Below are positions 8,146-17,130 of a DNA stretch of 64,000 bases, one piece after another. A program made the translations under genes and the position numbers. The stretch is from assembly GCF_023721715.1 (NCBI RefSeq), contig NZ_JAMDLG010000001.1, forward strand, positions 1,463,684-1,527,683. The letters run 5' to 3'. Within the stretch, counting starts at the first letter, position 1. Each line of letters opens with the position of its first letter. The DNA is from Parasegetibacter sp. NRK P23 (lineage in GTDB: Bacteria > Bacteroidota > Bacteroidia > Chitinophagales > Chitinophagaceae). Below the pieces are notes generated by a model. That model saw nothing but the letters and a program-made list of their open reading frames with translations. It had not been told where the DNA came from and did not search any database.

Positions 8146-9174
8146 ATGGAATTCGGCATCAGCACTTTCGGTGAAACACCAGGAGATCAGGGAACAGGTT
8201 CGGCCCGTAACGCACATCTTCGGATGCAGGAACTCCTGGCCGAGGCAAAGCTGGCCGATGAGCTGGGGCTGGATGTATTCGCCCTCGGCGAGCACCACCG
8301 CCCGGATTATATGATTTCCGCACCTGAAGTGGCGCTGGCGGGCGTGGCCACCGTTACGAAAAATATACGGTTGTCCAGTGCCGTTACCGTGCTGAGTTCC
8401 GCTGATCCCGTTCGTACTTACCAGAATTTCGCTACCCTCGATCTGTTGTCGGGCGGAAGGGCCGAGATCATGGCCGGAAGAGGTTCTTTCATAGAATCGT
8501 TTCCTTTGTTCGGGTATTCGCTGGAAGATTACGATGAACTTTTTACGGAGAAACTGGAACTGCTGCTGGCCATCAACAACAACGAAACCGTAAACTGGAG
8601 CGGGAAACACCGCAGCGGCCTGCGGCAGCAGGGCATTTACCCGAGGCCCCTGCAACCCAAACTGCCCATATGGATCGCCGTGGGTGGAACGCCCGCTTCG
8701 GTAGTAAGGGCCGGTACGCTCAATATTCCCATCACCATCGCGATGTTGGGTGGTATGCCGCAACAATTTCTGCCATTGGTAAACCTATACCGTAAGTCGG
8801 CGGAGAAAGCCGGTCACGATGTGGCTGCGCTTCCGCTTTGTCTGAACGCGCACATGCACCTGGCCGATTCTTCCGAACAGGCGGCCAATGAATTCTGGCC
8901 CACTTACCAGCAACTGATGAACAGGATCGGAAGGGAAAGAGGCTGGCAGCCCATGAGCCGCCAGCAATTCGAATACCTGCGGTCACCGGATGGACCGTTA
9001 CTGGTGGGCAGCCCGGAAGAGATCGCCTCTAAACTGATTGTGCAGTATAAAATGTTCAACAATACGCGGTTCCTCGCGCAAACCATTTCCGGCGCGGTGC
9101 CGCACGAAAAACAACTGCGCTCGATAGAACTGTTCGCCAAAGAAGTGGCGCCTGCAGTAAAGGCGGCGCAATAA
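8146..9174 (+). CDS. LLM class flavin-dependent oxidoreductase
   Basis: 342 residues, a luciferase-like TIM-barrel. It would use reduced FMN or F420-type flavin to oxidise an unknown substrate. Visible landmarks are MEFGISTFGETP, a DVFALGEHHRPDY strand-loop, RLSSAVTVLSSADPVRTYQ, LSGGRAEIMAGRGSFIESF and the late IWIAVGGTPASV. These fit the group of small luciferase-like oxidoreductases without a partner subunit. It is 33 bases after dusB and may share its transcript, with no functional link visible. Its 3' end is two bases from the convergent LTXXQ-like gene. Confidence 0.88.
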   Translation: MEFGISTFGETPGDQGTGSARNAHLRMQELLAEAKLADELGLDVFALGEHHRPDYMISAPEVALAGVATVTKNIRLSSAVTVLSSADPVRTYQNFATLDLLSGGRAEIMAGRGSFIESFPLFGYSLEDYDELFTEKLELLLAINNNETVNWSGKHRSGLRQQGIYPRPLQPKLPIWIAVGGTPASVVRAGTLNIPITIAMLGGMPQQFLPLVNLYRKSAEKAGHDVAALPLCLNAHMHLADSSEQAANEFWPTYQQLMNRIGRERGWQPMSRQQFEYLRSPDGPLLVGSPEEIASKLIVQYKMFNNTRFLAQTISGAVPHEKQLRSIELFAKEVAPAVKAAQ

Positions 9175-9175
9175 A

Positions 9176-9535
9176 TCAGCCCTTTCGTTTTTCCTTCATC
9201 TCTTCTTTCATTTCCTGCTGGAAAGCAAGGTACTTTTTGTATTGGTCCGCGTTCAATACCGCTTTCATCTCCTTGTCCTTTTCTTTGCCCAGCTCTTTTA
9301 GTTTGCGGTATTTGGCCAGTTTGCCCGCATCGGAATCGCGGAGTGCGGCAAGCCCCTCAAAATATTTTTTGTTGATGGCCTCCACTTTAGGCGTTTGCTC
9401 CTCCGTAAGGTTCAGCGAGGTGCGGTATTCCTGCATTTTTGCTTTCAATTCTTCTTTTTGCTGTTCATTCATTTTGCCCTGAGAAAAGGCTGCTGCGGAA
9501 ATTAGAATAAACAGTGCCGTGAGGATTTTTTTCAT
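9176..9535 (-). CDS. secreted LTXXQ-like (Spy/CpxP-type) helical protein
   Basis: 119 residues from the ATG at 9535. The frame stays open 18 codons further, but a signal peptide begins at this Met (MKKILTALFILISAAAFSQ). The mature part is almost all charged helix (about one third Lys/Glu) with LNLTEEQTPKVEAIN, close to the LTxxQ motif of Spy/CpxP periplasmic chaperone-like proteins. It may act as a small periplasmic chaperone. It lies 73 bases from the esterase gene on the same strand. Confidence 0.7.
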   Translation of the reverse strand: MKKILTALFILISAAAFSQGKMNEQQKEELKAKMQEYRTSLNLTEEQTPKVEAINKKYFEGLAALRDSDAGKLAKYRKLKELGKEKDKEMKAVLNADQYKKYLAFQQEMKEEMKEKRKG

Positions 9536-9608
9536 GGTTTTTGTTTTTGAAAACGTCCTGGTCTGCCGACGTAAACGTGTTGTTATCAATAAGAGATTGT
9601 TTGCGGTA

Positions 9609-10496
9609 TTATTTCAGATTAGATCGGAAGAAAGCGATAATCAACTCATTCGCGTTCAGCGACATGGAGGAAGCATCGCCCAGTATCCTTGTTTTTTTCG
9701 CGCCTGGCCAGCTGTGGCCGCCATCTTTGGTGAGGTAGAGCTGCACCATTGTTTTTCCTTTGGCATCGGTCCACGTGGTGCAGGTGTAATTCTTTCCTGT
9801 TTCCACGTTCGATTGAGTGGCTTCGTTCCAGCCAGCCCATCGTTTCAATCCATCTTCCACCGGAGGGAACCAGTTTTTCCCAATACCCGTTCCTCCTTTA
9901 TAAGGCACACGGGTATCCAGTTCAGAATGAAAATGCAGTACTGGTACGCTGTTCCCCGGATCCTTCGCTTCGTTATAATACATGCTCCCGGCAACGGGCG
10001 CGATGGCGCTGATCTTTCCCGGTAAATCCGCCGCCAGCCGATAGCTCATCATTGCCCCGTTCGACATCCCGGTAACGAATACATTTCCGGGATCGGCACT
10101 AAAGTTTTTCACCATACTATCGATGAGGGCGGAGAGAAAAGCCACATCATCTACATTTTTTTCCATGGCGCCCGCGCAACATCCTCCCGCGTTCCAGGTG
10201 CGCACGGCAAGTCGTCCTTCTCCCGGTACGCCATCGGCGCAGGCCACTAAAAAGCCCGCTTCGGCGGCCGCCTGGTTAAAGCCGTAGCTATTGTCGAACT
10301 GTTGCGCGCTGCCACCCCCGCCGTGCAGGGTGAGCACTAGGGGATAACGTTTCCCGGCCGTGAACGCAACGGGCTTCCTGACCAGGTAACTGCGTTCAGT
10401 ACCGTTGATGGAAAGGCGTTTCTGCTCGGGACCGGATTGACCCACACTGAAAAGGGCGCTCAATAATATAAATAGGGACAAAAGGAAATGCTTCAT
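9609..10496 (-). CDS. secreted polyhydroxybutyrate depolymerase/feruloyl esterase-like hydrolase
   Basis: 295 residues, an alpha/beta-hydrolase of the LpqC/CE1 type. The signal peptide ends at V-G-Q. LTLHGGGG gives the oxyanion region, GMSNGAMMSYRLA the nucleophile elbow with Ser145, HSELDTRVPY the acidic residue and GGHSWPG the His. A WNAGGCCAG pair of cysteines after the oxyanion region is typical of the subfamily. It should hydrolyse ester bonds of a polymer or a plant phenolic ester outside the cytoplasm, and the exact substrate is not readable. It is monocistronic or paired with the LTXXQ gene. Confidence 0.85.
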   Translation of the reverse strand: MKHFLLSLFILLSALFSVGQSGPEQKRLSINGTERSYLVRKPVAFTAGKRYPLVLTLHGGGGSAQQFDNSYGFNQAAAEAGFLVACADGVPGEGRLAVRTWNAGGCCAGAMEKNVDDVAFLSALIDSMVKNFSADPGNVFVTGMSNGAMMSYRLAADLPGKISAIAPVAGSMYYNEAKDPGNSVPVLHFHSELDTRVPYKGGTGIGKNWFPPVEDGLKRWAGWNEATQSNVETGKNYTCTTWTDAKGKTMVQLYLTKDGGHSWPGAKKTRILGDASSMSLNANELIIAFFRSNLK

Positions 10497-10617
10497 CGGA
10501 AGAGATTTATCCGCCCAAATTAGGAGGAATCTCCAGTTGAAAGAAGTGCGCTCCTATAAAACGGCCAAACCAGGGGCTGAACCGGACACGTGGCCGCTGC
10601 AGGAGTGCCAGAGGTGC

Positions 10618-11775
10618 TTAAAAGGCCTCGCCGGTGTACAGGTAAAAACCGGGTCCTTCTTTGGTGAAACCCACATCGAGCCGCAGGAAAATATCTTTCT
10701 TCGGAAAAAGAAGGTAACGGATGCCTGCGCCGCCCGAGGGCCTGATCTGGCTGAAACGAAACTGATCAATATAGGGCGCAACGGATGCCAATCCGCCAAA
10801 TACGACACCACCGAACTTCCTGCTGAATGGAAATGGCAACCAGCGGTATTCCGCCTGCGCGGCCAGCAGGTTCTTGTCACGGTACCTGCCCTGGTAGTAG
10901 CCGCGCATCATCATATCTCCGCCCAGGAGCGCCAACTGATTGAACGGCGCATCTCCCGTAATAAAATTACCGTTCACCTGCCAGGCCAGCACCTGTTGGT
11001 TGCCCATGGGGTGAAAAGAACGCAGGTCGAGGTTCACGCTTCTGAAATCGAAATCGCTACCGAATCCGGAATTGTATTCCAGGAACGAAAGTTCAGTAAA
11101 AAGACCTTCGCGTACATTCAGCACATTGTGTCTGTTGTCGTACACCAACGCAAGCCCGAGACCCAGATTGGCGCTTCCGCCTGCGCCTTGCGGCAGTGGA
11201 TACGGTGGTCCGGCTTCAGGCTGACGAAACCGCGAGCGGCTCAGGCGCTGAAAATCCACTTCGGGACCAAAAAATAAATTCCGGCGCAACTTGCGCAATA
11301 CACGCTGCCGCAGTAAAATATAATTGCCATCCACAATTGCGGGATGTGCGCCTGCTGTTTCCGGACCGGTACCATAATACAAAAGCGGGAACTTCTGCAA
11401 ACGTGTTCTGCCCAGAAAGAACCAGTTGTCCTTATCGCCGTACAAAGCGTTGTCTATCCAAAGCCCATATTGATTTTCCAATGTAAAAAACGCGAAGGCG
11501 TTCACTTCACTCAAACGGTTCAGGGTATCATTTTTTGCCTGGTACAACAGCAAAGAAGAAATACCGAATTCAAAACTTGTTTCGGGCGCGTAAGCCAGGG
11601 TTGGGTAGAAGCGGATGCTGGCTTTACCAGGAGGCGTGGTATCTGCAATGGAGCGTTGAATAAGGCGTTGCAGCCACCTGCCTGACTTTGCCGTATCCTG
11701 CGTGAATGCTTTGGAATAAATACATAGGATAATAATAATTGCCGGGAGGAGGCGGATGTTTAAACTTCTTTTCAT
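10618..11775 (-). CDS. BamA/TamA family outer-membrane barrel protein without POTRA domains
   Basis: 385 residues with a signal peptide (to F-T-Q). The rest is a 16-strand-type beta-barrel ending in a C-terminal Phe, the usual signal for the Bam machinery. The surface-antigen motif near residue 290 (M-R-GYYQGRYRDKNLLAAQAEYR) is that of BamA/TamA barrels. No POTRA repeats precede it, as in the short Bacteroidota BamA-like proteins whose roles are unknown. A -7 element TACATTTG lies 14 bases before the start codon. It is divergent from lanB, so the two promoters share the 158-base gap. Confidence 0.83.
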   Translation of the reverse strand: MKRSLNIRLLPAIIIILCIYSKAFTQDTAKSGRWLQRLIQRSIADTTPPGKASIRFYPTLAYAPETSFEFGISSLLLYQAKNDTLNRLSEVNAFAFFTLENQYGLWIDNALYGDKDNWFFLGRTRLQKFPLLYYGTGPETAGAHPAIVDGNYILLRQRVLRKLRRNLFFGPEVDFQRLSRSRFRQPEAGPPYPLPQGAGGSANLGLGLALVYDNRHNVLNVREGLFTELSFLEYNSGFGSDFDFRSVNLDLRSFHPMGNQQVLAWQVNGNFITGDAPFNQLALLGGDMMMRGYYQGRYRDKNLLAAQAEYRWLPFPFSRKFGGVVFGGLASVAPYIDQFRFSQIRPSGGAGIRYLLFPKKDIFLRLDVGFTKEGPGFYLYTGEAF

Positions 11776-11788
11776 TGGTGTCAGGAAA

Positions 11789-11796
11789 CAAATGTA
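11789..11796 (-). promoter_or_regulatory. -7 promoter element for the BamA-like gene
   Basis: The minus strand reads TACATTTG, an exact TAnnTTTG match, 14 bases before the ATG at 11775. The leader would be very short. Confidence 0.5.
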
Positions 11797-11872
11797 GTTA
11801 AATAGGGAGTAGAATTTTTTTTCAGATAACAGAAAATAGTTTGTGAAAGCTTACCATGATCAGCATCAATAG

Positions 11873-11905
11873 TTGGAACCTACTCCCGTATCAGCTTTAA
11901 CTTTA
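11873..11905 (+). promoter_or_regulatory. candidate promoter of lanB
   Basis: TTG (11873-11875) and TAACTTTA (11898-11905, one mismatch to TAnnTTTG) are 22 bases apart, a little more than the usual 19-21. Transcription would begin about 20 bases before the lanB ATG. A second weak candidate, TAGTTTG near 11837, lies further up. Confidence 0.35.
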
Positions 11906-11933
11906 AAGGTGTTTCCCTTTAAATAGAACCGTT

Positions 11934-14900
11934 ATGAGCTACAGATTTTTACCGTCGCTAGTGCTCCGGACGCCATTGTATGGTTTTAAGGAGCGTGGAA
12001 ACATGGATTATGCCGCATTACTGCATACGGAGGTTTTCAGGAAGGCGATTTTTCTTTCGAGCGAGCTTCTTTTTGAAGCGCTGCACAAGAAAGGTTTTGC
12101 GTATGATACACTATCCGAAAAAGAGCGGCACACCGTACAGAAGTATGCGAACAGGGCATCGTTCCGCTCCACGCCCTTCGGTATGTTCGCGGCCGTATCG
12201 CTTACCTCCTGGCAACCGGCTTCAACTGCTTCAATTGTTGTAGCGCGTTCCCCTTCTCTATATGTGAAACCTGATTTTTCGATATTACCTGGTATTGCGG
12301 CGTCCCTGGGGTATACCAACAAGGCTATGGAATTGCGTATCAATCAGAGCGCATTTACAGGCAGGAACGATATCCGGTTTATCCGGCGCGAGTTTTCGGA
12401 GCTGGATGCGCGTTTCGCGCTGGTTGCCGCCCCCAGGAACAGCTTGCTTCGAACCCTTATGCGTTTGGCGAAGCGTGGTATTTCAAGGCTTGCACTGGCT
12501 GCTGCCATCAGGTCTGAAACCGGTGCTTCCGCTGAAGAAGTGAGCGACTATATAAAGGAGTTGGAAGCGGAGCAATTGCTGGTAAGCGCTTCCGCCCCTA
12601 ATATTACTGGTAATGATTATACGCAGGAACTATTACCGCTTTTGGAGCAACAACAGCCTGTGTTAAAAAAAATATTGCGGGAGCTGACGGAAAACCGGCA
12701 CCCTTCACTGGCTTTCCTGAGCGCGACGGCCGCGAAACTTTCAGCGTATACCGGTCAAAAGCCAAAATCCAGTTTTTATTGCGTGGCTGAACGGAAGGCA
12801 ATTGCCGGCGGGCTCCCAATGAAGTACCAGCAGCAGATCAAGGAAGGATTGCATTGCCTGCAACTGCTTTCATCCTACACGCCCTCACCTGACCTGGAGC
12901 AGTTCCGCAAGGCTTTCCTCGCGCAATACGAGCGGGAAGAAGTACCGTTGCTGGAAGCGCTTGATCCGCAGTTGGGCATAGGTTATGGCAGTTTTGGAGA
13001 AATGGGCAACCAGGTCCTTATTTCTTCCCTCGGATTGGATATTGCCGCCGCACGTACAGCGAAGAAGAACCAGCCAAAGAACCTGGCGGCGTTGCTGATG
13101 AATGAGTGGATGCAGCAAAGAAAGCTGACCGGCCTGGGAGAAGTAGCAATAACGAATGACCATCTTAAAGAGATTTCCTCCGAAAATAATTCACATCCCT
13201 TGCCACCCAGTATTGCCGTCATGTTCCGCGTAGTAGATGGTCAGGTTATCATCGAAAGCGCCGGAGGTGCATCAGCCTTGCAAATGACCGGAAGATTTTC
13301 CTGTATTCCTTCCATAGAAGCATTTGCGCAAGAAGTGGCCCGCCATGAACAGGAGATGAACCCGGGGGTGGTATTCGCGGAGATCGCGCATTTCTGTAAC
13401 GTACATGCCGCCAACATCAACAGGCGGCAACACCTGCGCAGGTATGAAATACCGGTGCTTACCAATTCCACCCTTCCGGGTAACCGGCAAATACCGCTTG
13501 CTGACCTTATGATTTCCGTAGTGGACAACACTGTTGTACTGCGTTCCAGGAAACTGGGGAAGCCCGTAATACCAAGACTTGCATCAGCATATAATTATAC
13601 GAAAAACTCACTTCCTATCTTCCGGTTTCTCTGCGATGTTCAATCGCAACAGTTGACCACCAGCTTCAGTTTGTCCCTTTCATCGGCTGTTCCGGGTTTG
13701 AAGTTCTACCCGCGTGTGCGTTACAGGTCATGCATCATCCACCTTGCGGAGTGGCACCTGTACGAAGAAGAGCTGGCACCCCTTGCCAATGCTGATCCAT
13801 CAAACAGGATTCGATTGTTCCGTCAGCTCTGTGCCGAAATTCATCTTCCAAGGTATGTCGCGCTTACCATCCATGATAATTTTATTGTGTATGATTTGAA
13901 CCTTGATGCGGAAGTCAGCGCTTTGTTAATTGAAATAAAACCCATGCGGAAAGTTGCGTTAAAGGAATTCATCTACCCACAGGAATCGCTGATCAAAACG
14001 GAGGACGGAACCGAACTGATCGGGCAGTATATCGCCACACTTATCCTGGATGAACCTTCCTACAAGGAGATTCCGTTAACCGAAAACAGAAAGCAGCCCG
14101 TTACCCCAAAAGATACGGGCAACTGGCTCTATTTTAAAGTCTACTGCCACCCGCTTTCCGCTGATGGTATTTTGCTGCAGCACCTGCTGCCGATCGTAGA
14201 GAAAAGTATAAGGACCGGACTCGTTCAGCAGTGGTTCTGGTTGCGTTACAATGATCCTGAGCACCACCTGCGCATCCGTCTTAAAACAGAAAGACGGAAC
14301 CAGGGAAAGGTATTTGAATTGTTCAATCATTGTTTGCACAAGCTTTACCTTTCCAAGCTGGTGCACCGTTTCCAAACGGATGTGTACAAGCGGGAACTGG
14401 AGCGCTATTCAGCAGCGCTGATCGTATATGTGGAAGCGCTGTTCCATTGTAGCAGCAACATTGTGGTAAGGTATCTTCAGAAAGCTGCCGTCGCGGGATA
14501 CAGGGAAGAAGAGACGGTAGTGGAAGGCGTCAGTTTTGCCAACCGGTTATTGGGTTATTTCGGCTTCTCTACGGAAAAAGAAACAGATTTCTGTAAAAAG
14601 AACTTTGAGGCTTTTTACCAGGAACATGGTGGTGTTAAAGGATTCAGGACGGAAGCGGAAAAACTCTACCGGACCATGCAGCCCGCGCTGGAAGAAGCCC
14701 TGGTACTGAACGAGACCATGCGTGATTTTGACCGTGTGGGGCAGAATGTACATTTTCTTCTGGTTAAGCTGAGCTTCTCTCCACCCGGGGGGCCTGATAT
14801 CAACAGCCTTGCGGCGGATATTGTCCACATGCACATCAACAGGTTGTTCAGCAGCAACCAGCGTTATTATGAAATGCTGGTTTACTTTATGCTGTACCGG

Positions 14901-14939
14901 CACCTCACCGTAAGGGCTTTCAGGCAGCGGCCATCATGA
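11934..14939 (+). CDS. full-length lantibiotic dehydratase (LanB) with thiopeptide-type C-terminal domain
   Basis: 1001 residues. LanB enzymes use glutamyl-tRNA to glutamylate Ser/Thr of a precursor peptide and then eliminate glutamate, giving dehydroalanine or dehydrobutyrine. The N-terminal glutamylation domain carries the family hallmark YANRASFRSTPFGMFAAVS (about 70-90). The C-terminal SpaB_C/elimination-type domain begins near residue 722 with WLYFKVYCHPLSADG and includes WFWLRYNDPEHHLRIRLK. Both parts are on one chain, unlike the split LanB of thiopeptide or pinensin-type clusters. No LanC cyclase, protease or transporter gene is adjacent. The gene ends in a 6-base convergent overlap with a LytTR regulator gene. 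The best precursor candidate is the minus-strand gene at 17131-17298. The family assignment is firm and the substrate is inferred. Confidence 0.92.
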   Translation: MSYRFLPSLVLRTPLYGFKERGNMDYAALLHTEVFRKAIFLSSELLFEALHKKGFAYDTLSEKERHTVQKYANRASFRSTPFGMFAAVSLTSWQPASTASIVVARSPSLYVKPDFSILPGIAASLGYTNKAMELRINQSAFTGRNDIRFIRREFSELDARFALVAAPRNSLLRTLMRLAKRGISRLALAAAIRSETGASAEEVSDYIKELEAEQLLVSASAPNITGNDYTQELLPLLEQQQPVLKKILRELTENRHPSLAFLSATAAKLSAYTGQKPKSSFYCVAERKAIAGGLPMKYQQQIKEGLHCLQLLSSYTPSPDLEQFRKAFLAQYEREEVPLLEALDPQLGIGYGSFGEMGNQVLISSLGLDIAAARTAKKNQPKNLAALLMNEWMQQRKLTGLGEVAITNDHLKEISSENNSHPLPPSIAVMFRVVDGQVIIESAGGASALQMTGRFSCIPSIEAFAQEVARHEQEMNPGVVFAEIAHFCNVHAANINRRQHLRRYEIPVLTNSTLPGNRQIPLADLMISVVDNTVVLRSRKLGKPVIPRLASAYNYTKNSLPIFRFLCDVQSQQLTTSFSLSLSSAVPGLKFYPRVRYRSCIIHLAEWHLYEEELAPLANADPSNRIRLFRQLCAEIHLPRYVALTIHDNFIVYDLNLDAEVSALLIEIKPMRKVALKEFIYPQESLIKTEDGTELIGQYIATLILDEPSYKEIPLTENRKQPVTPKDTGNWLYFKVYCHPLSADGILLQHLLPIVEKSIRTGLVQQWFWLRYNDPEHHLRIRLKTERRNQGKVFELFNHCLHKLYLSKLVHRFQTDVYKRELERYSAALIVYVEALFHCSSNIVVRYLQKAAVAGYREEETVVEGVSFANRLLGYFGFSTEKETDFCKKNFEAFYQEHGGVKGFRTEAEKLYRTMQPALEEALVLNETMRDFDRVGQNVHFLLVKLSFSPPGGPDINSLAADIVHMHINRLFSSNQRYYEMLVYFMLYRHLTVRAFRQRPS

Positions 14940-15665
14940 ATTGCGTTTCGTTTTTACCAGCCGTTCTTTTACAAAACTGAAAAAGTGATCCCGGTAGCTC
15001 GCGCCGATGGGCAATGGTTCCGGGATACCTTCCAGGAATACATCATTGCCTTCAATGTGACTGATGAAGTCCGTATTCAGTATAAACGACTTGTGTATGC
15101 GAAAAAAATGACCTGGTAGTTCTGATTCCATTTCAGAGAGACTCAGGTAAGTCAGGTACGCCTTCTCCTGCGTTACAACGGAGAGGTAGTTTTTTTTGCT
15201 CTCCATGTAAAGGATATGGTCATGGAATAGCTTTACGATCTTTCCCTTGCCTTCCGTCTGAATGAAAAGTGTGCTGTTGCGTGGTACTTCAGGTTGTTTC
15301 AATTTCAGTGATCCCTGCACTTTGTGCAGGCTTTTCAAAAAACGTTCATAAGGAAACGGCTTCAGTAAAAAATCGCTCACGCCAAGTTCAAATCCGTTTA
15401 TCGCGTAATCCTGATAAGCTGTGGTAAAGATAATCTGCGTATTGTTGCCCAATAGCACGGCCACTTCCGTTCCCTGTAGTTGGGGCATATCCACATCAAG
15501 AAAAGTAATATCTGCGTATTTGCCGCTATCCCTGAAGAGCGCCAGCGCTTCGAGGGGGTTGGTACTGGATCCGATGAGCTCCAGGCCCGGTGTTTTCTCG
15601 ATATAAGCTTTTAAAGTTTCAATGGCGTGTAGTTCATCGTCAATAATATAGCAGGTGGTGGCCAT
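14934..15665 (-). CDS. LytTR family response regulator
   Basis: 243 residues. The receiver domain (1-120) has the acidic pair Asp9-Asp10, phospho-acceptor Asp57 in T-F-LDVDMP, T93-type TTAYQDYA and the Lys in FLLKPF. The C-terminal LytTR DNA-binding domain runs from about 140 (IVKLFHDHILYMESKKNY, FFRIHKSFILN). Phosphorylated LytTR proteins bind paired short repeats in promoters. The gene is nine bases after the histidine kinase gene, so the two form a bicistronic two-component system. Its 3' end overlaps the 3' end of lanB by six bases. It is likely to control the precursor or lanB, which is inference from position. Confidence 0.93.
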   Translation of the reverse strand: MATTCYIIDDELHAIETLKAYIEKTPGLELIGSSTNPLEALALFRDSGKYADITFLDVDMPQLQGTEVAVLLGNNTQIIFTTAYQDYAINGFELGVSDFLLKPFPYERFLKSLHKVQGSLKLKQPEVPRNSTLFIQTEGKGKIVKLFHDHILYMESKKNYLSVVTQEKAYLTYLSLSEMESELPGHFFRIHKSFILNTDFISHIEGNDVFLEGIPEPLPIGASYRDHFFSFVKERLVKTKRNS

Positions 15666-15674
15666 TTTGTTCGT

Positions 15675-16778
15675 TTAAAGTGTGATTTCCAGTTTTACCT
15701 GGAAATGATCGTCCATATCCATGCTTTCAAGCGTAAACTTTCCGGAGTAGCGGGCTTCCAGTCGTTCCCTGAGATTGCTGATGCCAATCCCGGGTGTTTT
15801 GTACTGAATCGTGGTTTTCTTCCGGTTCCTGGTTTCAAAAATAATCTTTCCGTGCTCCATTTTAATCAGGATTCGTGCCGGGTCATCCGCATCCATCAAC
15901 TCCGCGTATTTGAACATATTTTCAACCAATGGAATGAGTATGAGCGGCATGATATGTACCCCGGTGATATCCCCTGTTATTTTCAGCTGAAGGTGCAGCC
16001 GGTTGCTGAACCTGGCCTGGTTGATGCGGATCAGGTTTCCGATTTGCTCCAGTTCCTCTTCCAGTAACACGCTGCCGTCCTCTTTTGTTCCGTTGAGCGA
16101 ATAGCGCATGATATCGGCCAGGGTGATCACCGATTCCGCCGCTTCTGGAGAGGCCTCCCGAACTTCATTCTGAATAAAGTTGAGTGCGTTGAAAATGAGG
16201 TGCGGGTTTACCTGCGATTGAAGGAAGGCATTCTGTGTTTTTACCAGTTGCACCTCCATTTCGGCTTTCGCCTGCTCCTGCAGGAAAGCCCTTGCTTCTG
16301 TTTCCCGGAGCCGTTGGAGGTTTTGAAAGAAACGTCGGGTATACCAGAAGGCACAGCTGAAAAGCGTGAAGTAAATGAACCGCCAGGAGTGCCTTATTAT
16401 AATAGTTGGGTCAGCCCCTCTTAAATACGTGACGTAGCTTTCTCCTTTTTTTGAAAGAAAAAACCAGTTGTTTGCAGTCATAAAACCGGAATAGACCACC
16501 CATTGCAGCAGTAGGGTGATGAGATAAAAGGCGGCCCACCATTTACCTTTCTTAACGGACCAACCCAAAAGCGCCGCGTTGATGTAGAAAAAGGAAATAT
16601 TAATGATATATGGAATAATAAATCCCCAGGTGATATTATAGTTTAAATGATAGCCGCCCTGCACATAAACCATCCCCACCTCATACGCAATGAATACCGA
16701 CCATGCAACGGCATGGTAAAGGAGTAGCTTTCCTCTTGCCTTTTTCAGAATATCCTTCTCCAGACGCTGAACCGCCAT
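15675..16778 (-). CDS. LytS/YehU-type sensor histidine kinase
   Basis: 367 residues. The N-terminus has four membrane spans (about 20-38, 50-74, 82-100, 130-146) with almost no periplasmic domain, so it may sense something within the membrane. A short coiled segment follows (150-190), and then the His_kinase domain with His193 in SQVNPHLIFNALN. The ATPase part has N-box-like LVENMFKYAEL and GIGISNLRERL. This is the usual partner of a LytTR regulator, encoded nine bases downstream. The start is 21 bases from a 54-base inverted repeat (16800-16853) that brackets its probable promoter. Confidence 0.9.
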   Translation of the reverse strand: MAVQRLEKDILKKARGKLLLYHAVAWSVFIAYEVGMVYVQGGYHLNYNITWGFIIPYIINISFFYINAALLGWSVKKGKWWAAFYLITLLLQWVVYSGFMTANNWFFLSKKGESYVTYLRGADPTIIIRHSWRFIYFTLFSCAFWYTRRFFQNLQRLRETEARAFLQEQAKAEMEVQLVKTQNAFLQSQVNPHLIFNALNFIQNEVREASPEAAESVITLADIMRYSLNGTKEDGSVLLEEELEQIGNLIRINQARFSNRLHLQLKITGDITGVHIMPLILIPLVENMFKYAELMDADDPARILIKMEHGKIIFETRNRKKTTIQYKTPGIGISNLRERLEARYSGKFTLESMDMDDHFQVKLEITL

Positions 16779-16799
16779 ATATCCTTCCGCTTAAATGAA

Positions 16800-16853
16800 A
16801 AATAAGTGTTGAACAGACTTAAAGTAAGCTAAGTTTCTGTACAACACTTATTT
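16800..16853. repeat. 12-bp perfect inverted repeat bracketing the kinase promoter
   Basis: AAATAAGTGTTG (16800-16811) pairs exactly with 16842-16853. Inside it, ACAGA and TCTGT form a second, imperfect pair next to CTTA/TAAG. Read on the minus strand, the left arm ends in TTG and the spacer holds TTACTTTAAG, which resemble -33 and -7 elements 22 bases or more before the kinase start. The arrangement suits an operator bound on both sides of the promoter. It does not have a proper T-run, so it is a poor terminator for the precursor gene. The remaining intergenic bases around it (16779-17130) hold no typical gene. Confidence 0.5.
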
Positions 16854-16920
16854 AAATTAAGGACAATGCGGCAAATTCTCAAAAAGATATATGGCCGGCT
16901 AATGAAACTAAAGTTAAAAT

Positions 16921-16980
16921 GGCATATACAACTCACAAGTTATTGTTTGAACAACAAGCCGGCAACGTGTTGTATATGCC
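16921..16980. repeat. 12-bp perfect inverted repeat with nested hairpin
   Basis: GGCATATACAAC (16921-16932) and its exact complement GTTGTATATGCC (16969-16980) enclose 36 bases. The enclosed part contains a smaller stem, TTGTT/AACAA around TGAAC (about 16943-16957). It lies 150 bases downstream of the precursor gene on that gene's strand, and is followed there by ATTTTAACTTT. It could be a weak terminator, a processing site or an operator. Short reading frames with several Cys codons cross it on both strands and are discussed among the findings. Confidence 0.45.
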
Positions 16981-17130
16981 TGTGCCAATTGAGACTTCCT
17001 GCTTTTCCGGTTTCATTTTCCGCCGCCGGTTGAGAACTATGAAACCACAGGTGCCCCGTTTACTGGCGCGATAAGGTTAGAAGTGGTGGATAAGATCTAA
17101 CGGATAAGTATATGAAGTAGCTTAAAAGTC

